Assembly (NCBI GenBank): GCA_947176715.1
Contig: CAMWRR010000028.1
Coordinates: 1-11,931 of the forward strand
From: an uncultured Rikenellaceae bacterium
Lineage (GTDB): Bacteria > Bacteroidota > Bacteroidia > Bacteroidales > Rikenellaceae
DNA length: 11,931 bases
Reading direction: 5' to 3'
The translations under genes were made by a program, and so were the position numbers. Each line of letters begins with the position of its first letter. Position 1 is the stretch's first letter. The notes beneath the pieces are model-generated. The model ran no database searches. It saw only the letters and a program-made list of their open reading frames with translations, and had not been told where the DNA came from. Shown here piece after piece: positions 1 to 6,190 of the stretch.

Positions 1-2
1 AT

Positions 3-1319
3 ACGGATCAGGGCCGTTATGTCGACGGGGCGGTAGATGTCATATACGACACGCTCAAGGTCGCCGGATTGTCTCACGACGAGGGTCCGGACGTAGGCGG
101 AGAGTATGGCCCGTATGTGCAGAGCCAGAGAAAAGGCATGTATCGTGCCTATGCGGAGGAGCTCGTAGCCAAAGGCGAGGCCTATTATTGTTTCTGCGAC
201 AAGTCCGACAAGGAGGGCGACTCCTCTGAGGGGTACGACCGCCGTTGCCGTTCGCTGTCAGAGAGTCAGGTGAAGGAGTTGCTGGCTCAGGGTAAGCCGC
301 ATGTCATACGGCAACGCATCCCTCTCGAGGGGAGCACGTCGTGGGACGATCTGGTGTACGGAACCATATCCGTCGACAACCAGACGCTCGACGATCAGGT
401 GCTGTTGAAGAGCGACGGCATGCCTACATACAATTTCGCCAATGTCATAGACGACCACCTGATGGGCATCACGCACATAATACGCGGCTCGGAATATCTG
501 TCGTCGAATCCCAAGTATATCCTCTTATACAAGGCTTTCGGGTGGGATATGCCCCAATACATACATCTGCCGCTTATTAACGGCAAGAATCCGGACGGCA
601 CAATCAGCAAGCTCTCAAAACGACACGGCGCCGTCAGCTTTCAGGCCCTCACCGAGGACGGATACCTGCCTCAGGCCATCATCAACTACATAGCTCTGCT
701 GGGATGGTCTCCCAAGTCGGAGCAGGAGATATTCTCTCTGGACGAGCTGACGTCACTGTTCGCCGTAACGGGCATACACAAGAGTCCCGCCGTGTTCGAC
801 TATCAGAAGCTCGACTGGGTCAACAGCCAGCACATAGCCATGATGAGCGACGAGGAGTTCGCAGAGAGGGCCAGACCCTATGCCGACATAGAGGGTTCGC
901 CTCTTGCGGCCAAATGGGGTAAGATATCGTCTCTGCTCAAGTCGAGGGTGTGCAAATTATCGGAGGTTAACGATAAGATAGGCTTTCTTAAAAATATCGG
1001 CGATTACGACCTCGACTACTATGTCAATAAGAAAAACAAGTCTACGGCAGAGAGCTCTATAGCCGTAATAAAACGCTCGACAGCCCTGCTCGAATCGCTC
1101 GACGACTGGAGCGAGGAGACCCTCTTCAACGAGCTTTCGGGGCTGGCCGAATCTATGGGTCTGAAGATAGGACAGCTGTTCTGGCCCGTGCGCATAGCCA
1201 TATCCGGACAGCTGGCCACCCCCGGCGGTGCTACGGACCTGCTGTACATCTTGGGCAAGGAGGAGTCGCTTCTTAGACTCAGGAAGGCTCTGTCGATGCT
1301 CGAAGAGAAGATAGGTTAA
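3..1319 (+). CDS. gltX: Glutamate--tRNA ligase, 3' part (5' end outside window)
   Basis: Class I aminoacyl-tRNA synthetase that charges tRNA-Glu with glutamate in the cytoplasm. The open frame runs from the window edge (first full codon at 3) to TAA at 1317-1319, giving 438 residues. By comparison with the family about 45 N-terminal residues are missing, including the HIGH-type ATP-binding motif. The visible start reads TDQGRYVDGAVDVIYDTLK, the usual stretch after the family's RIEDTD segment, followed by GPYVQSQR. The KMSKS-type loop is KLSKR (609-623), followed by HGAVS. A CFC pair (189-197) and a third Cys (246) match three of the four zinc ligands known in E. coli GluRS. The fourth, a His in E. 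coli, is Ser here, and the intervening loop is shorter (16 residues against 24), so zinc binding is uncertain. A TTG codon at 69 is internal, not the start. The gene ends at a strong terminator. Confidence 0.97.
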   Translation, partial: TDQGRYVDGAVDVIYDTLKVAGLSHDEGPDVGGEYGPYVQSQRKGMYRAYAEELVAKGEAYYCFCDKSDKEGDSSEGYDRRCRSLSESQVKELLAQGKPHVIRQRIPLEGSTSWDDLVYGTISVDNQTLDDQVLLKSDGMPTYNFANVIDDHLMGITHIIRGSEYLSSNPKYILLYKAFGWDMPQYIHLPLINGKNPDGTISKLSKRHGAVSFQALTEDGYLPQAIINYIALLGWSPKSEQEIFSLDELTSLFAVTGIHKSPAVFDYQKLDWVNSQHIAMMSDEEFAERARPYADIEGSPLAAKWGKISSLLKSRVCKLSEVNDKIGFLKNIGDYDLDYYVNKKNKSTAESSIAVIKRSTALLESLDDWSEETLFNELSGLAESMGLKIGQLFWPVRIAISGQLATPGGATDLLYILGKEESLLRLRKALSMLEEKIG

Positions 1320-1340
1320 AGCTATTTTATATGAAACATC

Positions 1341-1370
1341 GAGGAGGCCTACACACCTCCTCTTTTTTTT
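1341..1370 (+). terminator. Intrinsic terminator of gltX
   Basis: A perfect 7-bp stem, GAGGAGG (1341-1347) with CCTCCTC (1356-1362), has an 8-base loop and is followed directly by eight T residues (1363-1370). It starts 22 bases after the gltX stop. The A-tract on the other side of the stem gives the opposite strand no U-tract after the hairpin, so it mainly serves gltX; the convergent AraC gene may still benefit from the stem. Confidence 0.92.
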
Positions 1371-1428
1371 GTTTTATGGCGAATGCGTTCCCTATCGGTG
1401 CATCGAAGAGTGGCCTACGCTCTGTATT

Positions 1429-2286
1429 CTACCTCTCGTTCCTCTCCCTGTCGGACTTTTCGGCCCTGTCGAACTCCTTGCGCATCACGGATGGCGAGGT
1501 GCCGAAATAGCGTTTGCAGAAACGGTTCATGTGCGACGGCGAGGTGAAACCGTGCTTGTCCGATATCTGTTTGAGTGTAAGTATGTTGTTGGCGAGGTCC
1601 TGTAATATCAGCTTCGACCTCTGTACCTGTATCCACTGGTATGCCGGTATGGGGAAGTGTTCGGCGAACCGTCTCTTGAATGTGGAGACGCTGCATCCGG
1701 CCAGCCGTGCGAACTCCTCAACGTTACGCACCCGGCTGTAGTTATACATCACGAAGTCTTTGAAATCTATATGGTTGGCGGCCAGCGGATTGAGAAAATC
1801 CACCACCTCTGAATCGGAATATAGCCCTTTGAGCAACAACATGAATTCGTCTGTCTTGCACCGGTATATCTCGCTTATGTTTACCTTTGTCTTGCGGTAG
1901 CTCTCTATCTGCTCCATGAGCCTCCACAACATGTCGTCTACGGGTAGCGAGGCGATGTGGCCGTCGAGCTTGGCGCGTCCTATTATGGCGCTCCACAACG
2001 GGGTTTCGAGAGAGGCCGCCTCCTTGCGGATAAACACTACTGTCATGCGGGTGGCGGTCTCCACCTCTATCTTGAACAGTGTGTGTGCCGGAACTACCGC
2101 CATGTAGTTGGATGTGAGTCTGACAGGCTCCCTTATGCCGTATCGGAGCGTGAGTGCCCCTTTGGTAACCATGAATATTGCGCCGTAATGCGAGGTCTCG
2201 TGGCTGTGCATACCGCTTCGGGGGAGATCCAATGTTCTGAAGTTGTCGCTGCCGCTAGCCAATAAATCGTCAAGTAATCGTTCCAT
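1429..2286 (-). CDS. AraC-family transcriptional regulator
   Basis: DNA-binding regulator of 285 residues, typical size for AraC proteins with an N-terminal sensing domain. Residues 1 to about 150 look like a small-molecule-binding cupin-type domain: MHSHETSHYGAIFMVTKG resembles the family's His-rich strand and is followed by a VVPAHTLFKIE turn. Residues about 184-270 form the double helix-turn-helix: first helix pair around NVEEFARLAGCSVSTFKRRF (188-207), second around LTLKQISDKHGFTSPSHMNR, ending in the FCKRYFGTSPSVMRK signature of the family. The C-terminal tail is highly charged. The ligand cannot be told from the sequence. The ATG at 2286 was chosen because it is the first Met of the domain. 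The gene lies downstream of, and in the same direction as, the recombinase, but 231 bases and a hairpin separate them, so it is probably transcribed alone. Direct repeats just upstream may be its own operator. Confidence 0.93.
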   Translation of the reverse strand: MERLLDDLLASGSDNFRTLDLPRSGMHSHETSHYGAIFMVTKGALTLRYGIREPVRLTSNYMAVVPAHTLFKIEVETATRMTVVFIRKEAASLETPLWSAIIGRAKLDGHIASLPVDDMLWRLMEQIESYRKTKVNISEIYRCKTDEFMLLLKGLYSDSEVVDFLNPLAANHIDFKDFVMYNYSRVRNVEEFARLAGCSVSTFKRRFAEHFPIPAYQWIQVQRSKLILQDLANNILTLKQISDKHGFTSPSHMNRFCKRYFGTSPSVMRKEFDRAEKSDRERNER

Positions 2287-2310
2287 ATATTCAGCGTTAC
2301 GTTAAACCAT

Positions 2311-2360
2311 TGACACCCATTCGCCGACAATATACGCTAAATTACCGACATATAGTGTCA
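2311..2360 (-). promoter_or_regulatory. Candidate AraC-type operator/promoter region
   Basis: Two CCGACA direct repeats (2324-2329 and 2345-2350) lie exactly 21 bp apart, the two-turn spacing known for AraC half-sites. Between them the minus strand reads TAATTTAG (2337-2344), one base away from the TAnnTTTG -7 consensus. An inverted pair TGACAC (2311-2316) / GTGTCA (2355-2360) brackets the repeats. The start codon is 25 bases away. No convincing -33 box is visible, and the repeats are short, so this is suggestive only. Confidence 0.3.
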
Positions 2361-2396
2361 TAGGTTACGGTTGTCGCCATAATGTACAAAACCGCA

Positions 2397-2440
2397 CAAG
2401 GCCTGCCGCATGTTTTTTTTCTTACATGCGGCGGCCCTTG
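2397..2440 (-). terminator. Long hairpin downstream of the recombinase, possible terminator
   Basis: A 9-bp perfect stem, GCCGCATGT (2405-2413) with ACATGCGGC (2424-2432), has a 10-base T-rich loop. It is extended by seven further pairs (CAAGGCC with GGCCCTTG) interrupted by single-base bulges at 2404 and 2435. On the minus strand it follows the recombinase stop by about 78 bases, and the sequence after it contains a short TTTT run. The U-tract is weak and displaced, so termination is inferred mostly from the strength and position of the hairpin. Confidence 0.5.
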
Positions 2441-2517
2441 CAGTCTCAGTTGATATGTTCCAAGCCCCGTATTCGCCCAGTGTTGCGAACGTGGCCGTTA
2501 TCGATATACTCCCGTTT

Positions 2518-3738
2518 TTATAGATTCGTAACTATGTCGTTGGCCTGATCGATCACCGAGGTGTCGAATGCTGCTAAGTATATTCGCGTGGTACTCTCTG
2601 AGTTGTGTCCCATGCCCTCGCTTATGACCGAGAGGGGGATGCCCTGCTTCTTGGCTATCGTCGCCCACGAGTGTCGCGCCACGTACGACGACAACGGCAC
2701 CGGAGAGCTTACCAGACGGCCCAACGACTTTAGGTTCTCGTTGAGCACCCTCAACGCGCTCTTATACTGTACATATTCCGAACGCCACGGGTCGTTCTTG
2801 AGTATGGGCAACAGATAGCCCGAGCTGTCGCGGTGCGCCTTGTATTTGTTTATGATCTCCACAATCTGCGAGGTGAGCGTTATCTGAAGCAACTGCCGGG
2901 TTTTGTGTCGGTTGTAATAGATCTTGTCGCCTTTGATGTTGGAGATTTTGAGGTAGGCCATGTCTACGAAAGACATGCCGCGGGTGTAGAAGCTGAACAG
3001 AAACAGGTCGCGCGCCCACTCGAGCTTGGGGTTGTGCTTGAGGTTTATTACCTTGAGCTTGTATATCAACTCCTTGTCTATGGCCCTCTTTATCGTCTTC
3101 TCGGTCTTTATGGTGACGCGCTTGAAGGGATAGAGATGCTCGCTGACGACGCCTTTGGCTATCGCCTTGTTGTATATGGAGCGCAAGTTGCGCATGTAGA
3201 AACATACGGTGTTGGTGGCCAGACCCGACGAGAACAGGTAGTTCTCGAAATCTTTCACCATGCCGTAGTTGAGCTGGGGGAAATAGAGGTCTTCGCCGCC
3301 CCGGAACTTGCAGAACGTGTTGAACGTGCTGTTGTAGTTGTAGGCGGTACCCGGTTTGCCGGCCATCTTCAGGTCCATGACGAGCTGGCGGATGAACGGA
3401 AAGACCCTGCGGTTGTCCTTGTTGCGTTTGTAGGCGCTGACGATGTCGTCGACGGTGTAGGCCTCGTCGTCGCCCATGGAGGCGATAAGACTGTTGAGCT
3501 GCTTTTTCTGGAGATAGATGTAGACATTGACCTCCTTGAGATAAGCGGACCGCACCTTGGATGCCTTGAAGTTAGCCGCCGTCTGGGTCTGAGGGTTCCA
3601 CTCCTCCTCTTTAAGGGTGAACGGTGTGGGAATGAACCTCTTTTTGCGATCGTGGACCACCTGGAATACGAGCGGATAATCCACGGACACCTCGCTCCTC
3701 TTTCTCGGGAGCTGAAGCTTTAGTGTTACTGAAGCCAT
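2518..3738 (-). CDS. Tyrosine-type site-specific recombinase (phage-integrase family)
   Basis: Catalyses DNA strand exchange through a covalent phosphotyrosine; 406 residues, the usual length for Bacteroidota chromosomal and mobile-element integrases. Domains in order: N-terminal arm-type DNA-binding domain (about 1-90; FTLKEEEWNPQTQ is typical), SAM-like core-binding domain (about 105-205), catalytic domain (about 215-400). Candidate active-site residues are Arg253 (YTRGMSFVDM), Lys279 (NRHKTRQ), Arg355 in YVARHSWAT, His378 (MGHNS) and nucleophile Tyr387 (TTRIYLAAF). The first His of the usual HxxR box is Tyr352 here, which I recall as common in Bacteroidota members and not a sign of decay. 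The gene appears intact and has a good promoter. No relaxase, excisionase, phage gene, tRNA target or clear att repeat lies nearby, so its target is unknown: it may be a solitary integrase, an element remnant, or an invertase acting elsewhere. Confidence 0.95.
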   Translation of the reverse strand: MASVTLKLQLPRKRSEVSVDYPLVFQVVHDRKKRFIPTPFTLKEEEWNPQTQTAANFKASKVRSAYLKEVNVYIYLQKKQLNSLIASMGDDEAYTVDDIVSAYKRNKDNRRVFPFIRQLVMDLKMAGKPGTAYNYNSTFNTFCKFRGGEDLYFPQLNYGMVKDFENYLFSSGLATNTVCFYMRNLRSIYNKAIAKGVVSEHLYPFKRVTIKTEKTIKRAIDKELIYKLKVINLKHNPKLEWARDLFLFSFYTRGMSFVDMAYLKISNIKGDKIYYNRHKTRQLLQITLTSQIVEIINKYKAHRDSSGYLLPILKNDPWRSEYVQYKSALRVLNENLKSLGRLVSSPVPLSSYVARHSWATIAKKQGIPLSVISEGMGHNSESTTRIYLAAFDTSVIDQANDIVTNL

Positions 3739-3763
3739 AATGATATTTATTGATTAGCAAGAC

Positions 3764-3794
3764 CAAAAATATAATTATTTATCCATTTAAACAA
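3764..3794 (-). promoter_or_regulatory. Promoter of the recombinase gene
   Basis: Read on the minus strand, TATTTTTG (plus 3764-3771) matches the Bacteroidota -7 box TAnnTTTG exactly, and TTG (plus 3792-3794) lies 20 bases upstream as a -33 element. The -7 box is 25 bases before the ATG at 3738, leaving a short leader that is A/T-rich and has no Shine-Dalgarno sequence, as is usual in this phylum. Confidence 0.7.
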
Positions 3795-3848
3795 CTATTT
3801 GCATGAAAATGTTGCGATAAAGAGAATAAAAATGCGTGCTAAAAGTTG

Positions 3849-3865
3849 TTGGCACGTATTTTGTT
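3849..3865 (+). promoter_or_regulatory. Candidate sigma-54 (-24/-12) promoter upstream of the small lipoprotein
   Basis: TTGGCACG (3849-3856), then four bases, then TTGTT (3861-3865). The known sigma-54 consensus is YTGGCACG-N4-TTGCW, so the -24 half is perfect and the -12 half differs only at its C (GT in place of GC). GG and GT are 10 bases apart, the required spacing. It points to the lipoprotein gene, with a predicted leader of about 130 bases. The match at the -12 GC, normally near-invariant, fails by one base, so function is uncertain. Confidence 0.4.
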
Positions 3866-3926
3866 TTGATTGTTGTAGAACACAAAAATAGACACTAAGG
3901 CTCTTTATATAAGATAGTTATTGTTT

Positions 3927-3954
3927 TACGGAAAGGTGTTTTGCCATGTCCGTA
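3927..3954 (+). other. Stem-loop in the lipoprotein leader
   Basis: TACGGA (3927-3932) pairs perfectly with TCCGTA (3949-3954), with a smaller inner GGT/GCC pairing (3935-3937 with 3943-3945) closing a five-base loop. It would lie in the 5' leader of the lipoprotein mRNA, about 50 bases before the ATG. There is no U-tract, so it is not a terminator. It does not resemble a riboswitch I can name. Confidence 0.3.
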
Positions 3955-4005
3955 GACAGAGAAACATATACATAAAAGAACATATATAAAATTAATATTA
4001 AAGTT

Positions 4006-4269
4006 ATGAAAAAGAGATTATACTTAATGCCGTTAGCGGCTATGTCGGTTATGATTTTTACAGCCTCGTGCAGCAAGGAGACCATAGAGGGCAGTTATTC
4101 GAGAGACGACACGGTAGTGGTTGAAGACAAGGACACTACCAAGCCCGGAACCTCCCACGGCGGAAACAGCGATTCGGGTGCCGAAGCGGGCCCCGGCGAC
4201 AATAAGGTGGACAAGCCCAATGTGGACGGATGGGAAGACGGAGACTCGACGGACATAACAGTATCATAA
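4006..4269 (+). CDS. Small acidic lipoprotein of unknown function
   Basis: 87 residues. The N-terminus is a signal peptide (MKKR, then a hydrophobic stretch to residue 20) ending in lipobox T-A-S-C, so Cys22 should be lipidated. That leaves a mature chain of only 66 residues with no obvious fold: SKETIEG, then a low-complexity stretch rich in Asp, Glu, Gly, Ser, Thr and Pro with several Lys. I recognise no domain. Acidic residues follow the Cys only loosely, so surface display is possible but not shown. The ATG at 4006 has an AT-rich leader without a Shine-Dalgarno sequence. The gene is monocistronic: a strong terminator follows and its downstream neighbour is convergent. Support for it being real comes from the intact signal peptide, the upstream promoter-like motif and the terminator. 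It could also be a truncated remnant that kept the N-terminus of a longer lipoprotein. Confidence 0.75.
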   Translation: MKKRLYLMPLAAMSVMIFTASCSKETIEGSYSRDDTVVVEDKDTTKPGTSHGGNSDSGAEAGPGDNKVDKPNVDGWEDGDSTDITVS

Positions 4270-4301
4270 TATATACGGTATCTCCTTGTGAGATAATCCG
4301 C

Positions 4302-4336
4302 ACGAAACGCCTCTCTTTCGGGGGCGTTTCGTTTTT
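4302..4336 (+). terminator. Intrinsic terminator of the small lipoprotein gene
   Basis: A perfect 10-bp stem, ACGAAACGCC (4302-4311) with GGCGTTTCGT (4323-4332), has an 11-base loop and runs into TTTTT (4332-4336). It begins 33 bases after the stop codon. This is the cleanest terminator in the window and supports the small upstream gene being genuinely transcribed. Confidence 0.93.
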
Positions 4337-4574
4337 AGGCACACACCGATAGCGGCCTCTTCCGAACTGTTGCCGCCGGACAAGATGCCGTACGGTGCGA
4401 AGGTCGGCCTTGGCCCCGCTCATAGCGGCAGACACCTGCCAGAGGCATTCGTGTTTTCCGTATGTTTTGACCCCGAACGGAGCGAGGCGGGCTCTTTGTC
4501 AGAGAAGAGATTCCGCTTGATTCGCCAGAGTCGGGGGCGTAACCCTCTTTGCCCGACAGGCTTCGGCGCATGAC

Positions 4575-4617
4575 AAAAAGACCGGCAAGCCGCAGGTTTT
4601 ACCCCGTGGTTTGCCGG
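4575..4617 (-). terminator. Intrinsic terminator of the DUF4301 gene
   Basis: CCGGCAAGCC (4582-4591) pairs with GGTTTGCCGG (4608-4617), ten pairs including one G-T, around a 16-base loop. On the minus strand it is followed by a T-rich tract (plus-strand AAAAAG, 4575-4580). It lies 25 bases beyond the DUF4301 stop codon. Confidence 0.85.
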
Positions 4618-4641
4618 CAGACAATAGCCTTGCAACGACTT

Positions 4642-6105
4642 CTATTGCTGATGCGTCGGTCGCAACAGGTCGGTGACGGTCTTGACGGGGTTGAACGTGC
4701 TGATGGGCACCTCCACGAATATCGTCGTCCAATCGGCCATCGCTCCGTTCCATAGGCCGGGGAGCTCTTGCGCGAGGAGATCGCGTCCCTCTTTCGACTT
4801 CTTGGAGATGAAGCCGGTCTGTGGGTTGACGAATCGGGCGAGGTCGAATTTGTCCCCTTTGTAGTCTTTTACGCCGCACACCAAATCTACGGGGTTGAAG
4901 TGCGTCGACTTCTGCATCAGGGGCTTGTCCTGTGGCGATATCTGCGACGATTCGGCTATCTGCAGCGAGCACGAGCCGTCGGCCTTGCGCACCCAGAACG
5001 GACCGCCGCCGGGCTCGCCCTCGTTGCGGACCATGCCGCACACGCGTACGGGTCGGTCGAGAACGGCGCGCAGGGCCGCACGCTTGCCTTCGTCGTCGAG
5101 CGACGAGAACGAGCCGGGCAGGGTGTACATCATCTTCTTCTCCACGAAACGGGCGGCCTCGTCTATAAGCTCGCGATCGCATCCGGCGTCGAGACGGCGC
5201 AACAGTGCGAATATGTTGTCCTGCAGCTCTATGAGGAGCGCGGCGAGCAGTTTCTTGTATTTTACGGTGTCGTCGATAAGCGAGCGATGGGTCACGTTGT
5301 CGACGGTCTTTATGAATATTATGTCGGCAGAGAGTTTGTCGAGGTTGGCGATGAGGGCACCGTGACCGGCGGGACGGAACAGCAGGGTGCCGTCGTTCTG
5401 GCGGAAAGGGGTGAAGTCTTCGTTGACGGCTATGGTGTCGGTAGAGGGCATCTGCTCGGAGTAGGTTATGTCGTAGACGACGCCGTAACGCCTCTGATAG
5501 TCGGGCACCGCGCGGGCGGCCAGCTTCTCGAATTCGGCACGGTGCTCGGGCGACACGGTGAAGTGTATGGCGACACGGTCTCCGCTGCGTGCGTAGAGCG
5601 CGCCCTCGGCCAGATGCTCCTCGAACGGAGTGGCCGCTCCGTCGTCATAGCGATGGAAGAGCAACAGCCCCTTGGGGAGCCTGCCGTAGCCGAGGCCGTC
5701 ATCGCCCACTATGGCTTGGGCTACGGCCTTGCGGTCGCTCATGTCTACACCGGTCTTGCGCAAGGCGTCGTAGAAGGCCATGTCGCATATATTGTCGCAT
5801 ACGCGCTCGGCGGCGGTGTCGGGCTTGCCGTCTATATATTCGTACAGATCTTTGAACATACGGGTAGCGGCTCCGCTGGCGGGTACGAACTTTACGATGC
5901 TTTTGCCGCGCGTCATGCTCTCGTAACAGCAACACAGTGCGGCCATGCGGTCGGGGTCGAGCCGCAATATGCCGTCGCCGACCGTGACGGGACGGTCGAT
6001 GGCAAGGAACGGAAAGCCGTTTCTGAAATTCTCTATCTGGCGACGGACGGTATCCTGACCGATGCCTTTGCCCTTCATTTGTTCGAGGTCGTGCTGGGAA
6101 AACAT
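4642..6105 (-). CDS. DUF4301 family protein
   Basis: 487 residues, assigned from memory of the Bacteroidota family DUF4301. The recognisable features are the N-terminal pattern (FSQHDLEQMKGKGIGQDTV, then FRNGFPFLAIDRPV at about 27-40) and the conserved FVPASGAATRMF (73-84). That last motif has the look of a phosphate- or nucleotide-binding loop near the start of a sugar-nucleotidyltransferase-like fold, but no activity is established to my knowledge. There is no signal peptide or membrane segment, so it should be cytoplasmic. Later landmarks are FRPAGHGALI, AQELPGLWNGAMADW and VEVPISTFNPVKTVTDLLRP at the C-terminus. Three consecutive cysteines occur at 58-60. The ATG at 6105 begins the family's usual N-terminus. 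It is transcribed divergently from murB and ends at its own terminator. A long open frame on the opposite strand is a by-product of GC-rich codon use. Confidence 0.87.
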   Translation of the reverse strand: MFSQHDLEQMKGKGIGQDTVRRQIENFRNGFPFLAIDRPVTVGDGILRLDPDRMAALCCCYESMTRGKSIVKFVPASGAATRMFKDLYEYIDGKPDTAAERVCDNICDMAFYDALRKTGVDMSDRKAVAQAIVGDDGLGYGRLPKGLLLFHRYDDGAATPFEEHLAEGALYARSGDRVAIHFTVSPEHRAEFEKLAARAVPDYQRRYGVVYDITYSEQMPSTDTIAVNEDFTPFRQNDGTLLFRPAGHGALIANLDKLSADIIFIKTVDNVTHRSLIDDTVKYKKLLAALLIELQDNIFALLRRLDAGCDRELIDEAARFVEKKMMYTLPGSFSSLDDEGKRAALRAVLDRPVRVCGMVRNEGEPGGGPFWVRKADGSCSLQIAESSQISPQDKPLMQKSTHFNPVDLVCGVKDYKGDKFDLARFVNPQTGFISKKSKEGRDLLAQELPGLWNGAMADWTTIFVEVPISTFNPVKTVTDLLRPTHQQ

Positions 6106-6134
6106 ACGCGTATGGGTTTTTGTTGTGGTTTGGG

Positions 6135-6142
6135 TAAAGATA
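6135..6142 (-). promoter_or_regulatory. Weak -7-like box for the DUF4301 gene
   Basis: On the minus strand the sequence reads TATCTTTA, one base from TAnnTTTG, starting 30 bases before the ATG at 6105. No -33 box is evident. It forms the left arm of an inverted repeat with the murB -7 box. Confidence 0.4.
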
Positions 6143-6157
6143 GTAATTTTTTTCGAT

Positions 6158-6165
6158 TATCTTTG
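6158..6165 (+). promoter_or_regulatory. -7 promoter box for murB-tilS
   Basis: TATCTTTG matches the Bacteroidota -7 consensus TAnnTTTG exactly and ends 25 bases before the murB ATG. A TTTG at 6129-6132 is 25 bases upstream, longer than the usual spacing of about 19-21, so the -33 element is unclear; a T-run (6147-6153) lies between. Confidence 0.6.
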
Positions 6166-6190
6166 CTTAGTCATTAAAATAAATCAAGGT

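Larger units (their letters stand above)
4270..4641. other. Gene-poor stretch between convergent genes
   Basis: 372 bases between the lipoprotein and the convergent DUF4301 gene. Both ends hold terminators. The middle (4337-4574) has GC content like the coding regions and several overlapping open frames of 67-78 codons on both strands, but none has a signal, domain or start context I can support. A 6-bp inverted pair GTCGGG/CCCGAC occurs at 4530-4557. It may be decayed coding or intergenic repeat sequence; I see no RNA gene. Confidence 0.6.

Noticed and set aside
2833..3723. 296-codon open frame on the plus strand opposite the recombinase
   Set aside because: The opposite strand encodes a recombinase with all key residues; this translation has no recognisable feature.
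3790..3850. Inverted pair AACAACT/AGTTGTT as an invertible-promoter boundary for the recombinase
   Set aside because: Only 7 bp, does not extend in either direction, and spacing of 47 bases would enclose no complete promoter; chance in AT-rich sequence is likely.
3883..3890. Second minus-strand -7 box (CAAAAATA on the plus strand) for the recombinase
   Set aside because: No -33 element at the proper distance, and it is far from the gene compared with the complete promoter at 3764-3794.
2440..4641. Complete integrated mobile element around the recombinase
   Set aside because: No matching direct repeats, tRNA gene, relaxase, replication or phage genes could be seen at either side.
4768..6177. 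469-codon open frame on the plus strand opposite DUF4301
   Set aside because: It is antisense to a gene with recognisable family motifs and its translation is compositionally odd (Val/Gly/Ala-rich) with no motif; GC-rich codon use explains it.
6062..6190. 43-residue N-terminal extension of MurB, with a hydrophobic stretch
   Set aside because: It overlaps the DUF4301 start on the other strand and includes the murB promoter; MurB family sequence begins at the ATG at 6191.
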